The notes: generated by a model from the sequence alone, not told the origin. Shown: positions 1-7,759, numbered from the stretch's first letter. The stretch is DNA of 24,929 nt from JAXHUH01 sp034211175 (GCA_034211175.1 JAXHUH010000192.1:1-24929), one strand, 5' to 3'. Made by a program: numbers and translations.

Positions 1-1032
1 CTCGCCGGCGCGGGCGTCCTCCTGGTCGCACTGGTCGTGGCGACCCCGCTCGCCGGCCGGCTCGCCGACGTCGCCGCGCCCGGCGGCACCGGCCGCGGCC
101 GCGTCGACGAGTGGTCGGCCGCCGCCGGCGTCATCCGCGATCGCCCCGTCGTCGGCGTCGGACCGGAGGGGTACCGCGTCGCGGTGACCCGCCACCTCGA
201 CGAGGGGTACGCGAGCCGCAACGGCCGCGGCGACGTCGTCGACCGGGCCCACAGCGCACCCCTCGACGTGGCTGCTACCGCCGGGCTGCCCGCCGCCGCC
301 GGCTACGTCGCACTCGTCGGTCTCGTCGCCCGGGCCGCGATCGGCCTGAACCGACGGCGGCCGGGGACGCTCGTGGCCGCCGTGGGCGCGGGGACGGTCG
401 GCTTCTTCGCCGCCCAGCTCGTGCTGTTCCCCGTACCGGAGCTCGACGCCGTCGCGTGGCTGGCCGCCGGTGCCGTGCTCGCCGCCGCCGGCCCGACGCC
501 CGGGCGGGGCCCCGAGCAGCGCTGGCCGCCCGTCGCCGCGGTCGCCGCCGCCGTCGGGCTCGTGGTGATCGCCGCGGTCGTCGGTTGGCGCGGCGTCTCG
601 GCCGACCGTTCGTTGCGCACCGCGGCGGACCTGGCGGCCGAGGGGCGCCGGGGCGACGCGCTCGCCGCCGCCGGGCGGGCCGTCGACGCGGGGATCGTCG
701 ACATCGACGCCACCTACCTGGCCGCCGGGATCGCCCGCAGCGGGCCCACGATCCTCGATCTCGACCTCGCGATCGACCTCACCGAGCACGGGCTGACGGG
801 TGCACCCGGGGACCCGGCGCTGCGGACGCTGCACCTCGAGCTCCTCGTCGAGCGGGCCGCCCGTTCCGGGCTTCCCGACGACCTCGGCCGCGTCGACGAC
901 GCCGCAGCGGCGCTGGCGGCCGACGACCCGACCAACCCGGCCCTGTGCGCCGCCGCCGGGCTCGACGTGCTCCGGAGCCGACCGGCCGGAGATGGAACCG
1001 TGCGGGCGGCCGGCGGGTGTACGCCACGATGA
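1..1032 (+). CDS. O-antigen ligase/polymerase-like membrane protein (5' end outside window)
   Basis: The reading frame is open from base 1 and stops at 1030-1032, so 343 C-terminal residues are visible and the start lies upstream of the window. A hydrophobic segment opens the visible part. It is followed by a loop with W-SAAAGVIRDRPVVGVGPEGY and later RAHSAPLDVAATAGL, which match the conserved pattern of O-antigen ligase (Wzy/WaaL) proteins: a drPllGvGp stretch, then AHN/AHS before another membrane helix. At least three more hydrophobic stretches follow, to about visible residue 200. The last ~140 residues are soluble, Ala-rich and helical (repeated LAAEGRRGDALAAAGRAV-like units), resembling a TPR tail. 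Family members polymerise or transfer polysaccharide at the outer face of the membrane; the substrate here is unknown. The stop overlaps the ATG of the following sigma factor, so the two are probably co-translated. Confidence 0.72.
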   Translation, partial: LAGAGVLLVALVVATPLAGRLADVAAPGGTGRGRVDEWSAAAGVIRDRPVVGVGPEGYRVAVTRHLDEGYASRNGRGDVVDRAHSAPLDVAATAGLPAAAGYVALVGLVARAAIGLNRRRPGTLVAAVGAGTVGFFAAQLVLFPVPELDAVAWLAAGAVLAAAGPTPGRGPEQRWPPVAAVAAAVGLVVIAAVVGWRGVSADRSLRTAADLAAEGRRGDALAAAGRAVDAGIVDIDATYLAAGIARSGPTILDLDLAIDLTEHGLTGAPGDPALRTLHLELLVERAARSGLPDDLGRVDDAAAALAADDPTNPALCAAAGLDVLRSRPAGDGTVRAAGGCTPR

Positions 1033-1649
1033 CTTCGACACGCCACCCCGCAGCGGGAACGGACGGTCGCCACCGATGGGCGATGCCTCCACCGACCTGG
1101 GCGCCGCCGGCCGGCGCGGACTCCCCGGGCCCCGGGATCGACCCGCCGGTCGCAGCGCCGGGAGCCACCGGGCACGTCACCGCGCAGATCGACGACTCGT
1201 TCAGCGACTTCTACCGGAACGCCTGGCCGAAGGTGGCCCGGGGGCTGGCGGTGACGCTGGGCGACCGCGACCTGGCCGCGGAGGCGACCGACGAGGCGAT
1301 GGCCCGCGCCTACCAGCGCTGGCGCACCATCGCCCACTACGACCAGCCGGCCGGCTGGGTGTACCGGGTCGGGCTCAACTGGGCCCGGTCGTACCACCGC
1401 CGGGCCATCCGACGGCTGCCCTTCACCCGCACCGACCACGTGGAGGCGCCGACGGTCGAGGACCCCTCGATCGCCGCGGCGCTCGCCGCACTCGACGTCA
1501 AGCACCGCTCGGTCGTCGTCTGCCGGCTCCTCCTCGACTGGAGCGTCGACGAGACCGCCGACGCGCTCGACATCCGGCCCGGGACGGTCAAGAGCCGCCT
1601 CCACCGGGCCCTCACCCAACTGCAGTCCTCCCTCGCCCACCTGAGGTGA
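1029..1649 (+). CDS. ECF-type RNA polymerase sigma factor (SigE-like family)
   Basis: A 206-residue protein. The first ~55 residues are Pro/Ala-rich and look disordered. Sigma region 2 follows at about residues 58-120 (FSDFYRNAWPKVARGLAV, then DLAAEATDEAMARAYQRW). Region 4 is at about 150-205, with the helix-turn-helix WSVDETADALDIRPGTVKSR. The short two-domain layout without regions 1 and 3 is that of extracytoplasmic-function sigma factors. I chose the ATG at 1029 because it overlaps the preceding stop (ATGA); an in-frame ATG at 1083 would also keep both sigma domains. The next gene starts 5 bp after this stop and encodes a one-pass membrane protein with a short cytoplasmic N-terminus, which could be the partner that controls this factor. 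The target promoters are unknown. Confidence 0.85.
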   Translation: MTSTRHPAAGTDGRHRWAMPPPTWAPPAGADSPGPGIDPPVAAPGATGHVTAQIDDSFSDFYRNAWPKVARGLAVTLGDRDLAAEATDEAMARAYQRWRTIAHYDQPAGWVYRVGLNWARSYHRRAIRRLPFTRTDHVEAPTVEDPSIAAALAALDVKHRSVVVCRLLLDWSVDETADALDIRPGTVKSRLHRALTQLQSSLAHLR

Positions 1650-1654
1650 CCCCG

Positions 1655-3430
1655 ATGAGCGACCACCACCAGCACAGCCGCTCCGACGAACGGCCGGCCA
1701 CCGGCGGCCGGCCCGGCCGCGACGACGCCGACCCCCGCGGGCAGGGCTTCGACGTGCTCCTCGCCCGCCGGCTCCAGGACACGACCAGGACCCTCCGCCT
1801 CGAACCGGCCGGCCCTGATGCCGCGGTGGCCCGCGCCCGGCAGCGGCGTCGGCGACACACCGCCGCGGCGTCGTGCACCGCCGCCGTGGCCCTGCTCGCC
1901 GGCGTGGTGACGATGACCGCGGGCGACGACACCCCGCCGCCCCAGGCGGTCGCCGCCAGCCAGGGCGCCGGGGGCGCACCGACCGACCTCGATCTCGAGT
2001 GGGGAGTCACCGAGGGGGGCCTGTTCGGCGTCTCCGACGTCGCCCGGAGCCCGAGCGGCGCCCTCTACGCGCTGACCACGGAACCGGGCGCCCACCTCGA
2101 CCAGGGCGGCGGCCCCTTGCCGCAGATCGTCTACCGGCTCGGTGACGACGGCACCTGGGAGGCGCTCCGCAGCGACGCAGTCGCCGACTTCGACGACATC
2201 GCGGCCGATGGCGACCTCCTCTACGGCATCGGCACCGCACCGCGCGACGCCGACACCGTCGCCGTCCTGTCGACCTCCGACGACGGCGGCCGCACCTGGT
2301 CCGCGCAGCCGTTCGGGACCGGGGGATCGCCGCCCAGCAACGCCGTCGACTGGTCGACCTGGGCGTCCACGTCGATCGAGTCGGCCGGCGGCGAGACCCT
2401 GGCGCTGGTGACGGTCACGTGGTTCCCGGACTGGGACGATGTGTTCGACACCTACGACGCCGGGACCGACTGGGTCGACACCACCACCGAGGGCGGGCCG
2501 ACGCTGTGGCGCGACCACGACGGCCACCAGGAGGTCGTCGCCCAGCTCCCGTGGGACGCGCTCGGCGTCGACGGGCCCGACGTGCTCGACGGGATGACCA
2601 CGGCCTACCGCTCGACCGACGACGGCTGGGCGGAGGTCGACCTGCCGATCGCCCCGGACCGCCTCGTCGCCGCGGGCGACGGGTTCCTGCTCACCTCGAC
2701 GACCGTGACCGATCCTGGCCCGCCCGCCGTGCCCACGGTCGTCGGGCCGACGACGACGATGGCGCCCGGCACGACGGTGGCCCCGACGACCGTGGCTCCG
2801 ACGACCAGCGCAGCTCCGAGCACGACGGCGGCGCCCACGACGAGCGCGCCTGGCGCCGCGCCGTCGTCCTCGCCGGTGAACGTCGTGACGACCGGCCCCG
2901 GTGACGCGGTCGTGACCAGCAGCGACGACGCCCCCCGGACGGTGCCGGTGGTCGAGGTCGAGGCGTTCACGTCGGCGGACGGCGTCAGCTGGCGTCCGGT
3001 CGACCTGCCGTCGGGCACGATGGCGGTCCACGGGTCCGACACCTCGATGGTCGCCGTCGTCTCCTCCGCAGCGGGCGACCGGAGCCTCCGGGCATCCCAC
3101 GACGGTGGCGCCACCTGGCAGCCGGTCGACCTCGCCGCCACCGGGCTCCCCGAAGGTGCCGTCATCTCCACGGTGGCGAGCGGCCCGCTCGGCACGGTCG
3201 TCGTCGCCTCGACCGGCGAGCGCCTGGCCGATCACCACCTGCTCGCCTCGACCGACCTGCGCACCTGGGACGTCGATGCGCTCGACGACGTGTTCACCGA
3301 CCGGGTCGGCGACGACGGGCCGGTCCAGCCGACCGCGATCGTCGGCAACGACCGGATCGCGCTCAGCATCACCGTCGGCTTCGAGCTGGACGCACCGACG
3401 TCCACCGCGATCGGCGTCCCCCGGGCCTGA
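1655..3430 (+). CDS. one-pass membrane protein with extracellular Asp-box (BNR/sialidase-like) repeats; possible sigma-factor regulator
   Basis: A 591-residue protein. GAGGTG ends 5 bp before the ATG at 1655 and supports that start. Residues 1-68 are polar and end in a basic run (RARQRRRRH), 69-89 form one transmembrane helix, and the rest should lie outside the cell. The outer part carries Asp-box-like motifs (STSDDGGRTW, SHDGGATW, TSADGVSW) typical of beta-propeller BNR/sialidase-like proteins. It is interrupted by a Thr/Ala/Pro/Ser-rich linker of about 50 residues (coded near 2726-2880) that may be a glycosylated spacer. No sialidase catalytic residues can be assigned, so I do not call it an enzyme. 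Its position directly after the sigma gene, and the inside-N / outside-C topology, are those expected of an anti-sigma factor, but I see no recognisable anti-sigma domain such as a zinc-binding HxxxCxxC. The regulatory role is inference. Confidence 0.7.
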   Translation: MSDHHQHSRSDERPATGGRPGRDDADPRGQGFDVLLARRLQDTTRTLRLEPAGPDAAVARARQRRRRHTAAASCTAAVALLAGVVTMTAGDDTPPPQAVAASQGAGGAPTDLDLEWGVTEGGLFGVSDVARSPSGALYALTTEPGAHLDQGGGPLPQIVYRLGDDGTWEALRSDAVADFDDIAADGDLLYGIGTAPRDADTVAVLSTSDDGGRTWSAQPFGTGGSPPSNAVDWSTWASTSIESAGGETLALVTVTWFPDWDDVFDTYDAGTDWVDTTTEGGPTLWRDHDGHQEVVAQLPWDALGVDGPDVLDGMTTAYRSTDDGWAEVDLPIAPDRLVAAGDGFLLTSTTVTDPGPPAVPTVVGPTTTMAPGTTVAPTTVAPTTSAAPSTTAAPTTSAPGAAPSSSPVNVVTTGPGDAVVTSSDDAPRTVPVVEVEAFTSADGVSWRPVDLPSGTMAVHGSDTSMVAVVSSAAGDRSLRASHDGGATWQPVDLAATGLPEGAVISTVASGPLGTVVVASTGERLADHHLLASTDLRTWDVDALDDVFTDRVGDDGPVQPTAIVGNDRIALSITVGFELDAPTSTAIGVPRA

Positions 3431-3468
3431 GCCCGTCGGCCGTGCCGCAACGGCGGGCCGTGGCGACG

Positions 3469-3516
3469 GCGGGATGGGTGGGTCACCGGTTCACCTCCGG
3501 TGGCCCACCGTCCCGC
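3469..3516 (+). terminator. long GC-rich hairpin after the sigma-factor operon
   Basis: The left arm is GCGGGA (3469-3474), GGTGGG (3477-3482) and CACCGG (3484-3489). The right arm is CCGGTG (3497-3502), CCCACC (3504-3509) and TCCCGC (3511-3516). These give about 18 paired bases with a 7-nt loop, one T-G pair and one bulge. It lies 38 bp past the stop at 3430. There is no T-run, which is common for actinobacterial terminators. It could also be a stabilising 3' hairpin. Confidence 0.6.
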
Positions 3517-3538
3517 GTCCCGACCGACCGCGTCGGAC

Positions 3539-3562
3539 GTTCTCGTGGAGAACAGTGTTCTC
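3539..3562. promoter_or_regulatory. triple half-site palindrome, operator candidate
   Basis: Three half-sites alternate in orientation: GTTCTC (3539-3544), GAGAAC (3548-3553), GTTCTC (3557-3562), each separated by 3 bp. The last two form a 15-bp palindrome, GAGAACA-G-TGTTCTC. The site is about 95 bp before the sensor-kinase ATG. It also lies upstream of a possible -10 box TAGCCT (3590-3595), which places it around -41 to -64 of the inferred start of transcription, a position that would suit an activator. Confidence 0.5.
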
Positions 3563-3654
3563 GGGCACCGCTTGCCGGGGACGCCCGATTAGCCTCGCGC
3601 TCTCAGGCCATCGAACGCCGGGTTCACCCTCGTCCGGCACCTGGGGGTTTGCCC

Positions 3655-5199
3655 ATGTCGACCAATCGACGAGTGGCGGCAGCCGGATCCGAGGGGGCAC
3701 CGGTCGATCCCGCCCGGTACACGCGGGCGTTGACGACCGTCGTGCCGCTGGCGACCTGGTCGACCGACGCCGACGGGCGGATCGATCGGACCGAGCGGCA
3801 CGGAAGCGTGGTCCTCGTCCTCGAGAACCGTCTGCTCATGACCGATGCGTGGGCCGACGAGCTCCATCCCGACGACCTGGACGTCACGATCGAGGGTTGG
3901 GAGGACGCCCGCCGCACGGGCGAGGTCTTCGAGGTCACCCACCGGCTGCGCACGGCCGACGGCACCTTCCGCTGGCATCGGACGCTCGCCGAACCCGAGT
4001 GCGACCACGAGGGTCGGACCGTGGCCTGGCACGGGGTCAGCGTCGACGTCCACGAGCGGGAGGTCGCAGCCGCTGGGTTGCGGCAGTTCGAGGACCACCT
4101 GCGCAACGTGCTCGACCAGCTCGCCGAGGGGTTCATCGTCGGCGACGACAGCGGCAACCTCCTCTGGTGGAACCGCTCTGCGCTCGACATGCACGGGTTC
4201 GCGGACATGAGCGAGTGCCGGGAGACCCTGGCCGAGTTCCACGAGATCTACGAGCTCGCCACACCCGACGGTCGTGCCCTGCGCCCGGACGAGTGGCCGA
4301 TCGCACGTGCGCTGCGTGGCGAACCGGTCCGGGGCGAGGAGCTGCGGCTCCGCCGCCTCGACCGGGACTGGTCCCGGTGGTTCCTCTACGGCGGAGCCCC
4401 GTTGATCGACCCGCGTGGGCGCCGGCTCGTCTTCGTGACCGTGATCGACGTCACCGATCGCCGTCGGGCCAACGACGAGCTGCGCCGCACGAACGTGGCG
4501 CTCGAACGGAGCAACACCGACCTCAAGCAGTTCGCCTACGCCGCGTCGCACGATCTCCAGTCGCCGCTGCGCTCTATCAGCAGCTACGCCGGGCTCCTCG
4601 CCTCGCTCGAGGAACCCGCGCTCGACGAGACCGGCCACCGGTGCGTCCGCACGATCAACGCTGCGACGGAGCGGCTGCGGTCGCTCGTCAACGACCTGCT
4701 GTCGCTCTCGCGGGTCGACTCACGGGCCCATCCCCCCGAGCCCGTCGCGCTGAACGAGGTCGTCGACCACGTGGCCCTCGTGCTCGACCCCGTCATCCGC
4801 GAGACGGGCGCGACCGTGACCCGGGACGACCTCCCGGTGCTCGTCGGCGACGCCGCCCAGCTCACCCAGCTGGTGCAGAACCTGGTCGACAACGCACTGC
4901 AGTACCGGAGCCCGGCAACCCCCGAGATCCACGTGCACGCCATCCGCGAGCCGGGCTCGTGGACCATCGCGGTCGACGACAACGGCATCGGGATCGCGCC
5001 CGAGCACCGTCGGGTGATCTTCGAGATCTTCCAACGCCTCCACGACGACGACATCCCCGGCAGCGGGATCGGGCTGGCGATCTGTCGCCGGATCGCCCAC
5101 CGCCACGGCGGCCACATCTGGGTCGAGACATCACCCGGCGGCGGCAGCAGCTTCCGCGTGAAGCTCCCCGACGAGCTGCCCCGCACGGCCCGCGCCTGA
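3655..5199 (+). CDS. PAS-PAS sensor histidine kinase (orphan)
   Basis: A soluble 514-residue kinase without transmembrane segments. A first PAS-like domain spans about residues 25-137 (VVPLATWSTDADGRI, then LHPDDLD and TFRWHRTLAEPE, ending VSVDVHERE). A second spans about 145-270 (LDQLAEGFIVGDDSGNLLWWN, ending VFVTVIDVTDRRRA). A short coiled linker leads to the HisKA domain, with SHDLQSP around the phospho-acceptor His299. The HATPase_c domain has the N box (QNLVDNALQYRS), G1 (DDNGIGIAPE), F box (FEIFQRLHDDD) and G2 (GSGIGLAICRRIA). The ATG at 3655 is preceded by a GGGGG run (3642-3646). The SHDLQSPLRSI pattern is that of phytochrome-like or archaeal-type soluble kinases. No response regulator lies next to it, so its partner is unknown. 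The palindrome at 3539-3562 may control it. Confidence 0.9.
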   Translation: MSTNRRVAAAGSEGAPVDPARYTRALTTVVPLATWSTDADGRIDRTERHGSVVLVLENRLLMTDAWADELHPDDLDVTIEGWEDARRTGEVFEVTHRLRTADGTFRWHRTLAEPECDHEGRTVAWHGVSVDVHEREVAAAGLRQFEDHLRNVLDQLAEGFIVGDDSGNLLWWNRSALDMHGFADMSECRETLAEFHEIYELATPDGRALRPDEWPIARALRGEPVRGEELRLRRLDRDWSRWFLYGGAPLIDPRGRRLVFVTVIDVTDRRRANDELRRTNVALERSNTDLKQFAYAASHDLQSPLRSISSYAGLLASLEEPALDETGHRCVRTINAATERLRSLVNDLLSLSRVDSRAHPPEPVALNEVVDHVALVLDPVIRETGATVTRDDLPVLVGDAAQLTQLVQNLVDNALQYRSPATPEIHVHAIREPGSWTIAVDDNGIGIAPEHRRVIFEIFQRLHDDDIPGSGIGLAICRRIAHRHGGHIWVETSPGGGSSFRVKLPDELPRTARA

Positions 5200-5266
5200 C
5201 CTCACCCGGCCGGCGGTCAGTGGGGCAGGGTCGGCATGTGGGCTGGTCGGTCGGTGGGTGCGACGG

Positions 5267-5545
5267 TCAGTGGGCGGGCACCGAGTCCGGCCGCAGCGTG
5301 GCGCCGTCGGTGAAGCGGATCGCCGCCCGGTTCTCCGGGTGCGGGCGCACGTGGATCGACAGGAACTGCTCCATCGAGTCGAACACGGCGATCGAGCCGC
5401 GGGGCGGCGGGGTCAGCCAGTGGATGACGACGGTCCCGGTCGAGAACTGGACCCCCTCGAGGACCTTGCCGGTGCCCGACACGCCCGAGACATCGAGCTC
5501 GCGGAACATCTCGAAGTTCCGCATGCCGGCCGGGGCTCGGTGCAT
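5267..5545 (-). CDS. small conserved hypothetical protein behind a DosR-like box
   Basis: A 92-residue protein, mostly predicted beta strand, with an N-terminal core FEMFRELDVSGVSGTGKVLE followed by GVQFSTGTVVIHW and IAVFDSMEQFLSIHV. Short proteins with this VSGVSGTG...EGVxFxDGTVVxxW layout occur widely in actinobacteria and archaea, but I know of no assigned function. The ATG at 5545 has a good ribosome site (AAAGGCGGA, 8 nt before the start). An internal ATG at 5524 (MRNFEMF) is an alternative start. The gene is separated from the response-regulator gene upstream by 113 bp, which hold the DosR-like box and a -10 candidate, so it probably has its own promoter. It converges with the kinase gene ending at 5199. 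Confidence 0.75.
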   Translation of the reverse strand: MHRAPAGMRNFEMFRELDVSGVSGTGKVLEGVQFSTGTVVIHWLTPPPRGSIAVFDSMEQFLSIHVRPHPENRAAIRFTDGATLRPDSVPAH

Positions 5546-5581
5546 GGTGGGTTCCGCCTTTCACGTGGGCCAGGAAGTCCG

Positions 5582-5626
5582 ACGGTAAGACCTTCTCCCC
5601 CATCCGTCGAGGACCAAAGTCCCGAG
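5582..5626 (-). promoter_or_regulatory. DosR/DevR-like box plus -10 candidate for the 92-residue protein
   Basis: On the minus strand, CTCGGGACTTTGGTCCTCGA occupies 5626-5607. It agrees with the mycobacterial DosR consensus TTSGGGACTWWWGTCCCSAA at 16 of 20 positions, including the GGGACT and GTCC half-site cores. A TANNNT -10 (TACCGT) follows at 5587-5582. The box centre is about 32 bp upstream of the -10 centre, near -43 of the inferred start, as in many DosR-activated promoters. That a DosR-type regulator exists in this organism is inference. Confidence 0.55.
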
Positions 5627-5658
5627 CACCGTTCAGCCGGAGCTGTCGCGCACGCGGG

Positions 5659-6318
5659 TCAGCCGCCGGGGGTGACCAGGCCCGACTCGTAGGCGAACAC
5701 CACCGCCTGGACACGGTCGCGCAGCGCCAGCTTCGTGAGCGTGCGCGAGACGTGGGTCTTCACGGTCGCCTCCGAGACGTAGAGCTCGTCGGCGATCTCG
5801 GTGTTGGACAGGCCCTTGGCCAGCGAACGCAGGACCTCGACCTCGCGCTCGGTCAACCGGCCCAGCTCGGCACTCCGGTCGACAGGCGCGCCGTCGCTGG
5901 TGAAGCGCTCGATGACCCGCCGGGTGACCGACGGGGCGAGCAGGGCGTCACCGGCGGCGACGGTGCGCACCGCCTCGACCAGGGCCTCGGGCCGGGCGTT
6001 CTTGAGCAGGAACCCGGCGGCGCCGGCGGCGAGCGCCTCGAAGATGTAGTCGTCGCGCTCGAACGTGGTGAGGATCACAACCTGCGACGCCACACCGGCG
6101 GCGCGCAGCTCGCGAGTGGCGGCCAGCCCGTCGAGCTCGGGCATCTGGATGTCCATCAGCACGATGTCGGGCCGGGTGTGCGACACCACCTCGACCGCCC
6201 GGTACCCGTCGGGGGCCTCGCCGACGACGGTGACGTCGTCCTGGGCGTCGAGGATCAGCCGGAACCCGGTGCGCACCATCTCCTGGTCGTCGGCCAGCAC
6301 CACTCGGATGGTGGTCAC
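5659..6318 (-). CDS. NarL/LuxR-type response regulator
   Basis: A 219-residue two-domain regulator. The receiver domain covers residues 4-120, with acidic pocket Asp10/Asp11, phospho-acceptor Asp56 (VLMDIQMPELDG), Thr84 and Lys106 (FLLKNA). The LuxR-type helix-turn-helix covers about residues 152-215: LTEREVEVLRSLAKGLSNTE, then IADELYVSEATVKTHVSRTL. I start it at GTG 6318, because this overlaps the kinase stop by 4 bp (GTGA) and puts TTIRVVLADD at the N-terminus as usual for the family. A longer upstream reading gives an Arg-rich non-homologous extension. It is the cognate partner of the kinase upstream. The family resembles LiaR/DesR; the regulon is unknown. The adjacent DosR-like box raises the question of whether this regulator binds there. 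Confidence 0.92.
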   Translation of the reverse strand: MTTIRVVLADDQEMVRTGFRLILDAQDDVTVVGEAPDGYRAVEVVSHTRPDIVLMDIQMPELDGLAATRELRAAGVASQVVILTTFERDDYIFEALAAGAAGFLLKNARPEALVEAVRTVAAGDALLAPSVTRRVIERFTSDGAPVDRSAELGRLTEREVEVLRSLAKGLSNTEIADELYVSEATVKTHVSRTLTKLALRDRVQAVVFAYESGLVTPGG

Positions 6319-7619
6319 CGCCAGTGCCCGTCGAGGGGCAGGCTCGCGACGACGCCGAACCCGCCGCCCGGGCGGGGACCGGCCTCGAGCGACCCGCCGT
6401 GGAGCTCCGCCCGTTCCCGCATGCCGCAGATCCCGAGGCCGACGCCGTTCACCCGACCGTGCTCGTCGCCCGCGACGCCACCGCGTCCGTCGTCGCACAC
6501 CTCGATCTCGAGGCGCTCCACCTCGTAGCGGAGGACGACCTCGGCACGGGCCGGCCCCGCGTGCTTGAGCGTGTTGGTCAACGCCTCCTGGACGATGCGA
6601 TAGGCCGAGAGATCGACACCGGGCGCGAGCGCCGGGCGCCCACCCCCGCCGACGGCGCCCTCGACGACACCGCCGGCACCGTCGGGGGCCTCGATGCGGA
6701 CACGCACGTCGAGGCCGGCCTCCTGCACCTGGTCGACGAGTCGGCCGATCCTGCCGAGACCGGGCTGAGGCTCGGCGGGGACCCCGGCGGACGGTTCGTC
6801 GCCGGCGCGGAGGAAGCCGAGCAGGCGGTGGAGCTCGCCGACGGCGTCGCGGCTCGACGACTCGATCGCCTCCAGGAGCTCGACGGCGTCGGCCGGACGG
6901 TCGGACATCACGAGCCGGGCCGCCCCGGCCTGGACCCCCATGACGCTCACGTGATGGGCGACCACGTCGTGGAGCTCCCGGGCGATGCGGACCCGCTCCT
7001 CGAGCACGGCACGGCGGGCGTTCTCGAGCCGCTCGGCCTCGAGCTCGGCGGTCCGCTGGCGCAGCTCGGCCTCGCGCTCGTGGCGACCGCGCAGCAGGTC
7101 ACCGATGGCCCAGCCGGCGGCGAAGAACGCGAGGTTGGTGATGACGGCGAAGGCCTGGCGCGACCGCAGGTCGTCCACCGTGATCGGCGCATCGGCGGGC
7201 AGGTCGACGCTGGCCACCTCCCAGGCGAGGACGCACAACAGCGATGCGATCGCCGCCCCCCGGGCCCAGGTCGCGTGCGGTTGCCGGCCGAACACCCCGC
7301 TGTCGACGAGCGCCAGGAACAGGATGATCGACGACGCCGTGTACTCGGGGACCTCGAACCAGCGGAACAGCAGGAACACCGCGGTGACCGCGCTCAGCGT
7401 CGCCAACGGGAGCCGGCGACGCCAGCACAACGGCACCGCCAGCGCCACGACGAACGCGACCGACACCCACGTCGCCGGCGGGTCGCTCTCCAGCCGGGCC
7501 AGCGGCGAGTTGGCCCGCAGGCCGACCAGGCCGAGCGCGGCCAGACCGATCGACGGGAGGACGTCGACGACGAGCGGGCGCCTCTGCGCCAACGAGCTCC
7601 AGCGAGCCGACAGTCCCAC
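6315..7619 (-). CDS. HisKA_3-type membrane sensor histidine kinase
   Basis: A 434-residue kinase. The N-terminal ~175 residues hold about five or six hydrophobic segments (near 20-36, 50-66, 70-86, 94-108, 120-136 and 156-176) with little outside sequence, as in intramembrane-sensing kinases. A charged coiled-coil (about 178-205) leads to the HisKA_3 dimerisation motif RIARELHDVVAHHVSVM with His217. The ATPase domain has the N box EALTNTLKHAG, then CDDGRGG and GVGLGICGMRERAELHGG. A Gly-rich loop (about 303-312) precedes the N box. The start is GTG at 7619. A TACGAT box sits 6 nt before it, so the message is probably leaderless. It overlaps the response-regulator gene by 4 bp and forms a two-component pair with it. 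Confidence 0.9.
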   Translation of the reverse strand: MGLSARWSSLAQRRPLVVDVLPSIGLAALGLVGLRANSPLARLESDPPATWVSVAFVVALAVPLCWRRRLPLATLSAVTAVFLLFRWFEVPEYTASSIILFLALVDSGVFGRQPHATWARGAAIASLLCVLAWEVASVDLPADAPITVDDLRSRQAFAVITNLAFFAAGWAIGDLLRGRHEREAELRQRTAELEAERLENARRAVLEERVRIARELHDVVAHHVSVMGVQAGAARLVMSDRPADAVELLEAIESSSRDAVGELHRLLGFLRAGDEPSAGVPAEPQPGLGRIGRLVDQVQEAGLDVRVRIEAPDGAGGVVEGAVGGGGRPALAPGVDLSAYRIVQEALTNTLKHAGPARAEVVLRYEVERLEIEVCDDGRGGVAGDEHGRVNGVGLGICGMRERAELHGGSLEAGPRPGGGFGVVASLPLDGHWR

Positions 7620-7625
7620 GTCACG

Positions 7626-7631
7626 ATCGTA
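7626..7631 (-). promoter_or_regulatory. -10 box of the two-component operon (leaderless)
   Basis: TACGAT on the minus strand, 6 nt before the GTG at 7619. This spacing puts transcription start at the start codon. The same arrangement recurs at several other genes in the window. No clear -35 is visible. Confidence 0.5.
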
Positions 7632-7759
7632 GGACCACCCACCGCAGGCGACGTCACCCGCACGACGGAGCCCGCGTCGTCCTCACGATCGACTCGACCG
7701 CCGCCGGCCGCCGTCACCCACCGGGTTTCGCCGCCGCGGGCAGGGGGCAGGACGCGTCG

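Noticed and set aside
111..1028. Upstream extension of the sigma-factor frame and other long open frames on both strands.
   Set aside because: They are Arg/Pro-rich shadow frames of high-GC genes without recognisable domains, and lie fully over better-supported genes.
3548..3562. LexA/SOS box (GAAC-N4-GTTC) at the palindrome before the sensor kinase.
   Set aside because: The spacing between GAAC and GTTC is 3 here, and 5 in the second candidate near 3613, not the 4 required by actinobacterial LexA.
5217..5714. 165-residue minus-strand frame overlapping the 92-residue gene.
   Set aside because: It is out of frame with the conserved small protein, Arg/Pro/Ala-rich and has no domain; the 92-residue frame has a proper ribosome site.
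6319..6498. 60-residue N-terminal extension of the response regulator.
   Set aside because: It is Arg-rich, lies wholly within the kinase gene in another frame and precedes a canonical receiver N-terminus; the GTG at 6318 is the better start.
7620..7759. A clear promoter for the CoA-transferase-family gene in the 140-bp divergent gap.
   Set aside because: Apart from the kinase -10 box and the GGGGGCAGGA ribosome site, I found no TANNNT box at a sensible distance on the plus strand.
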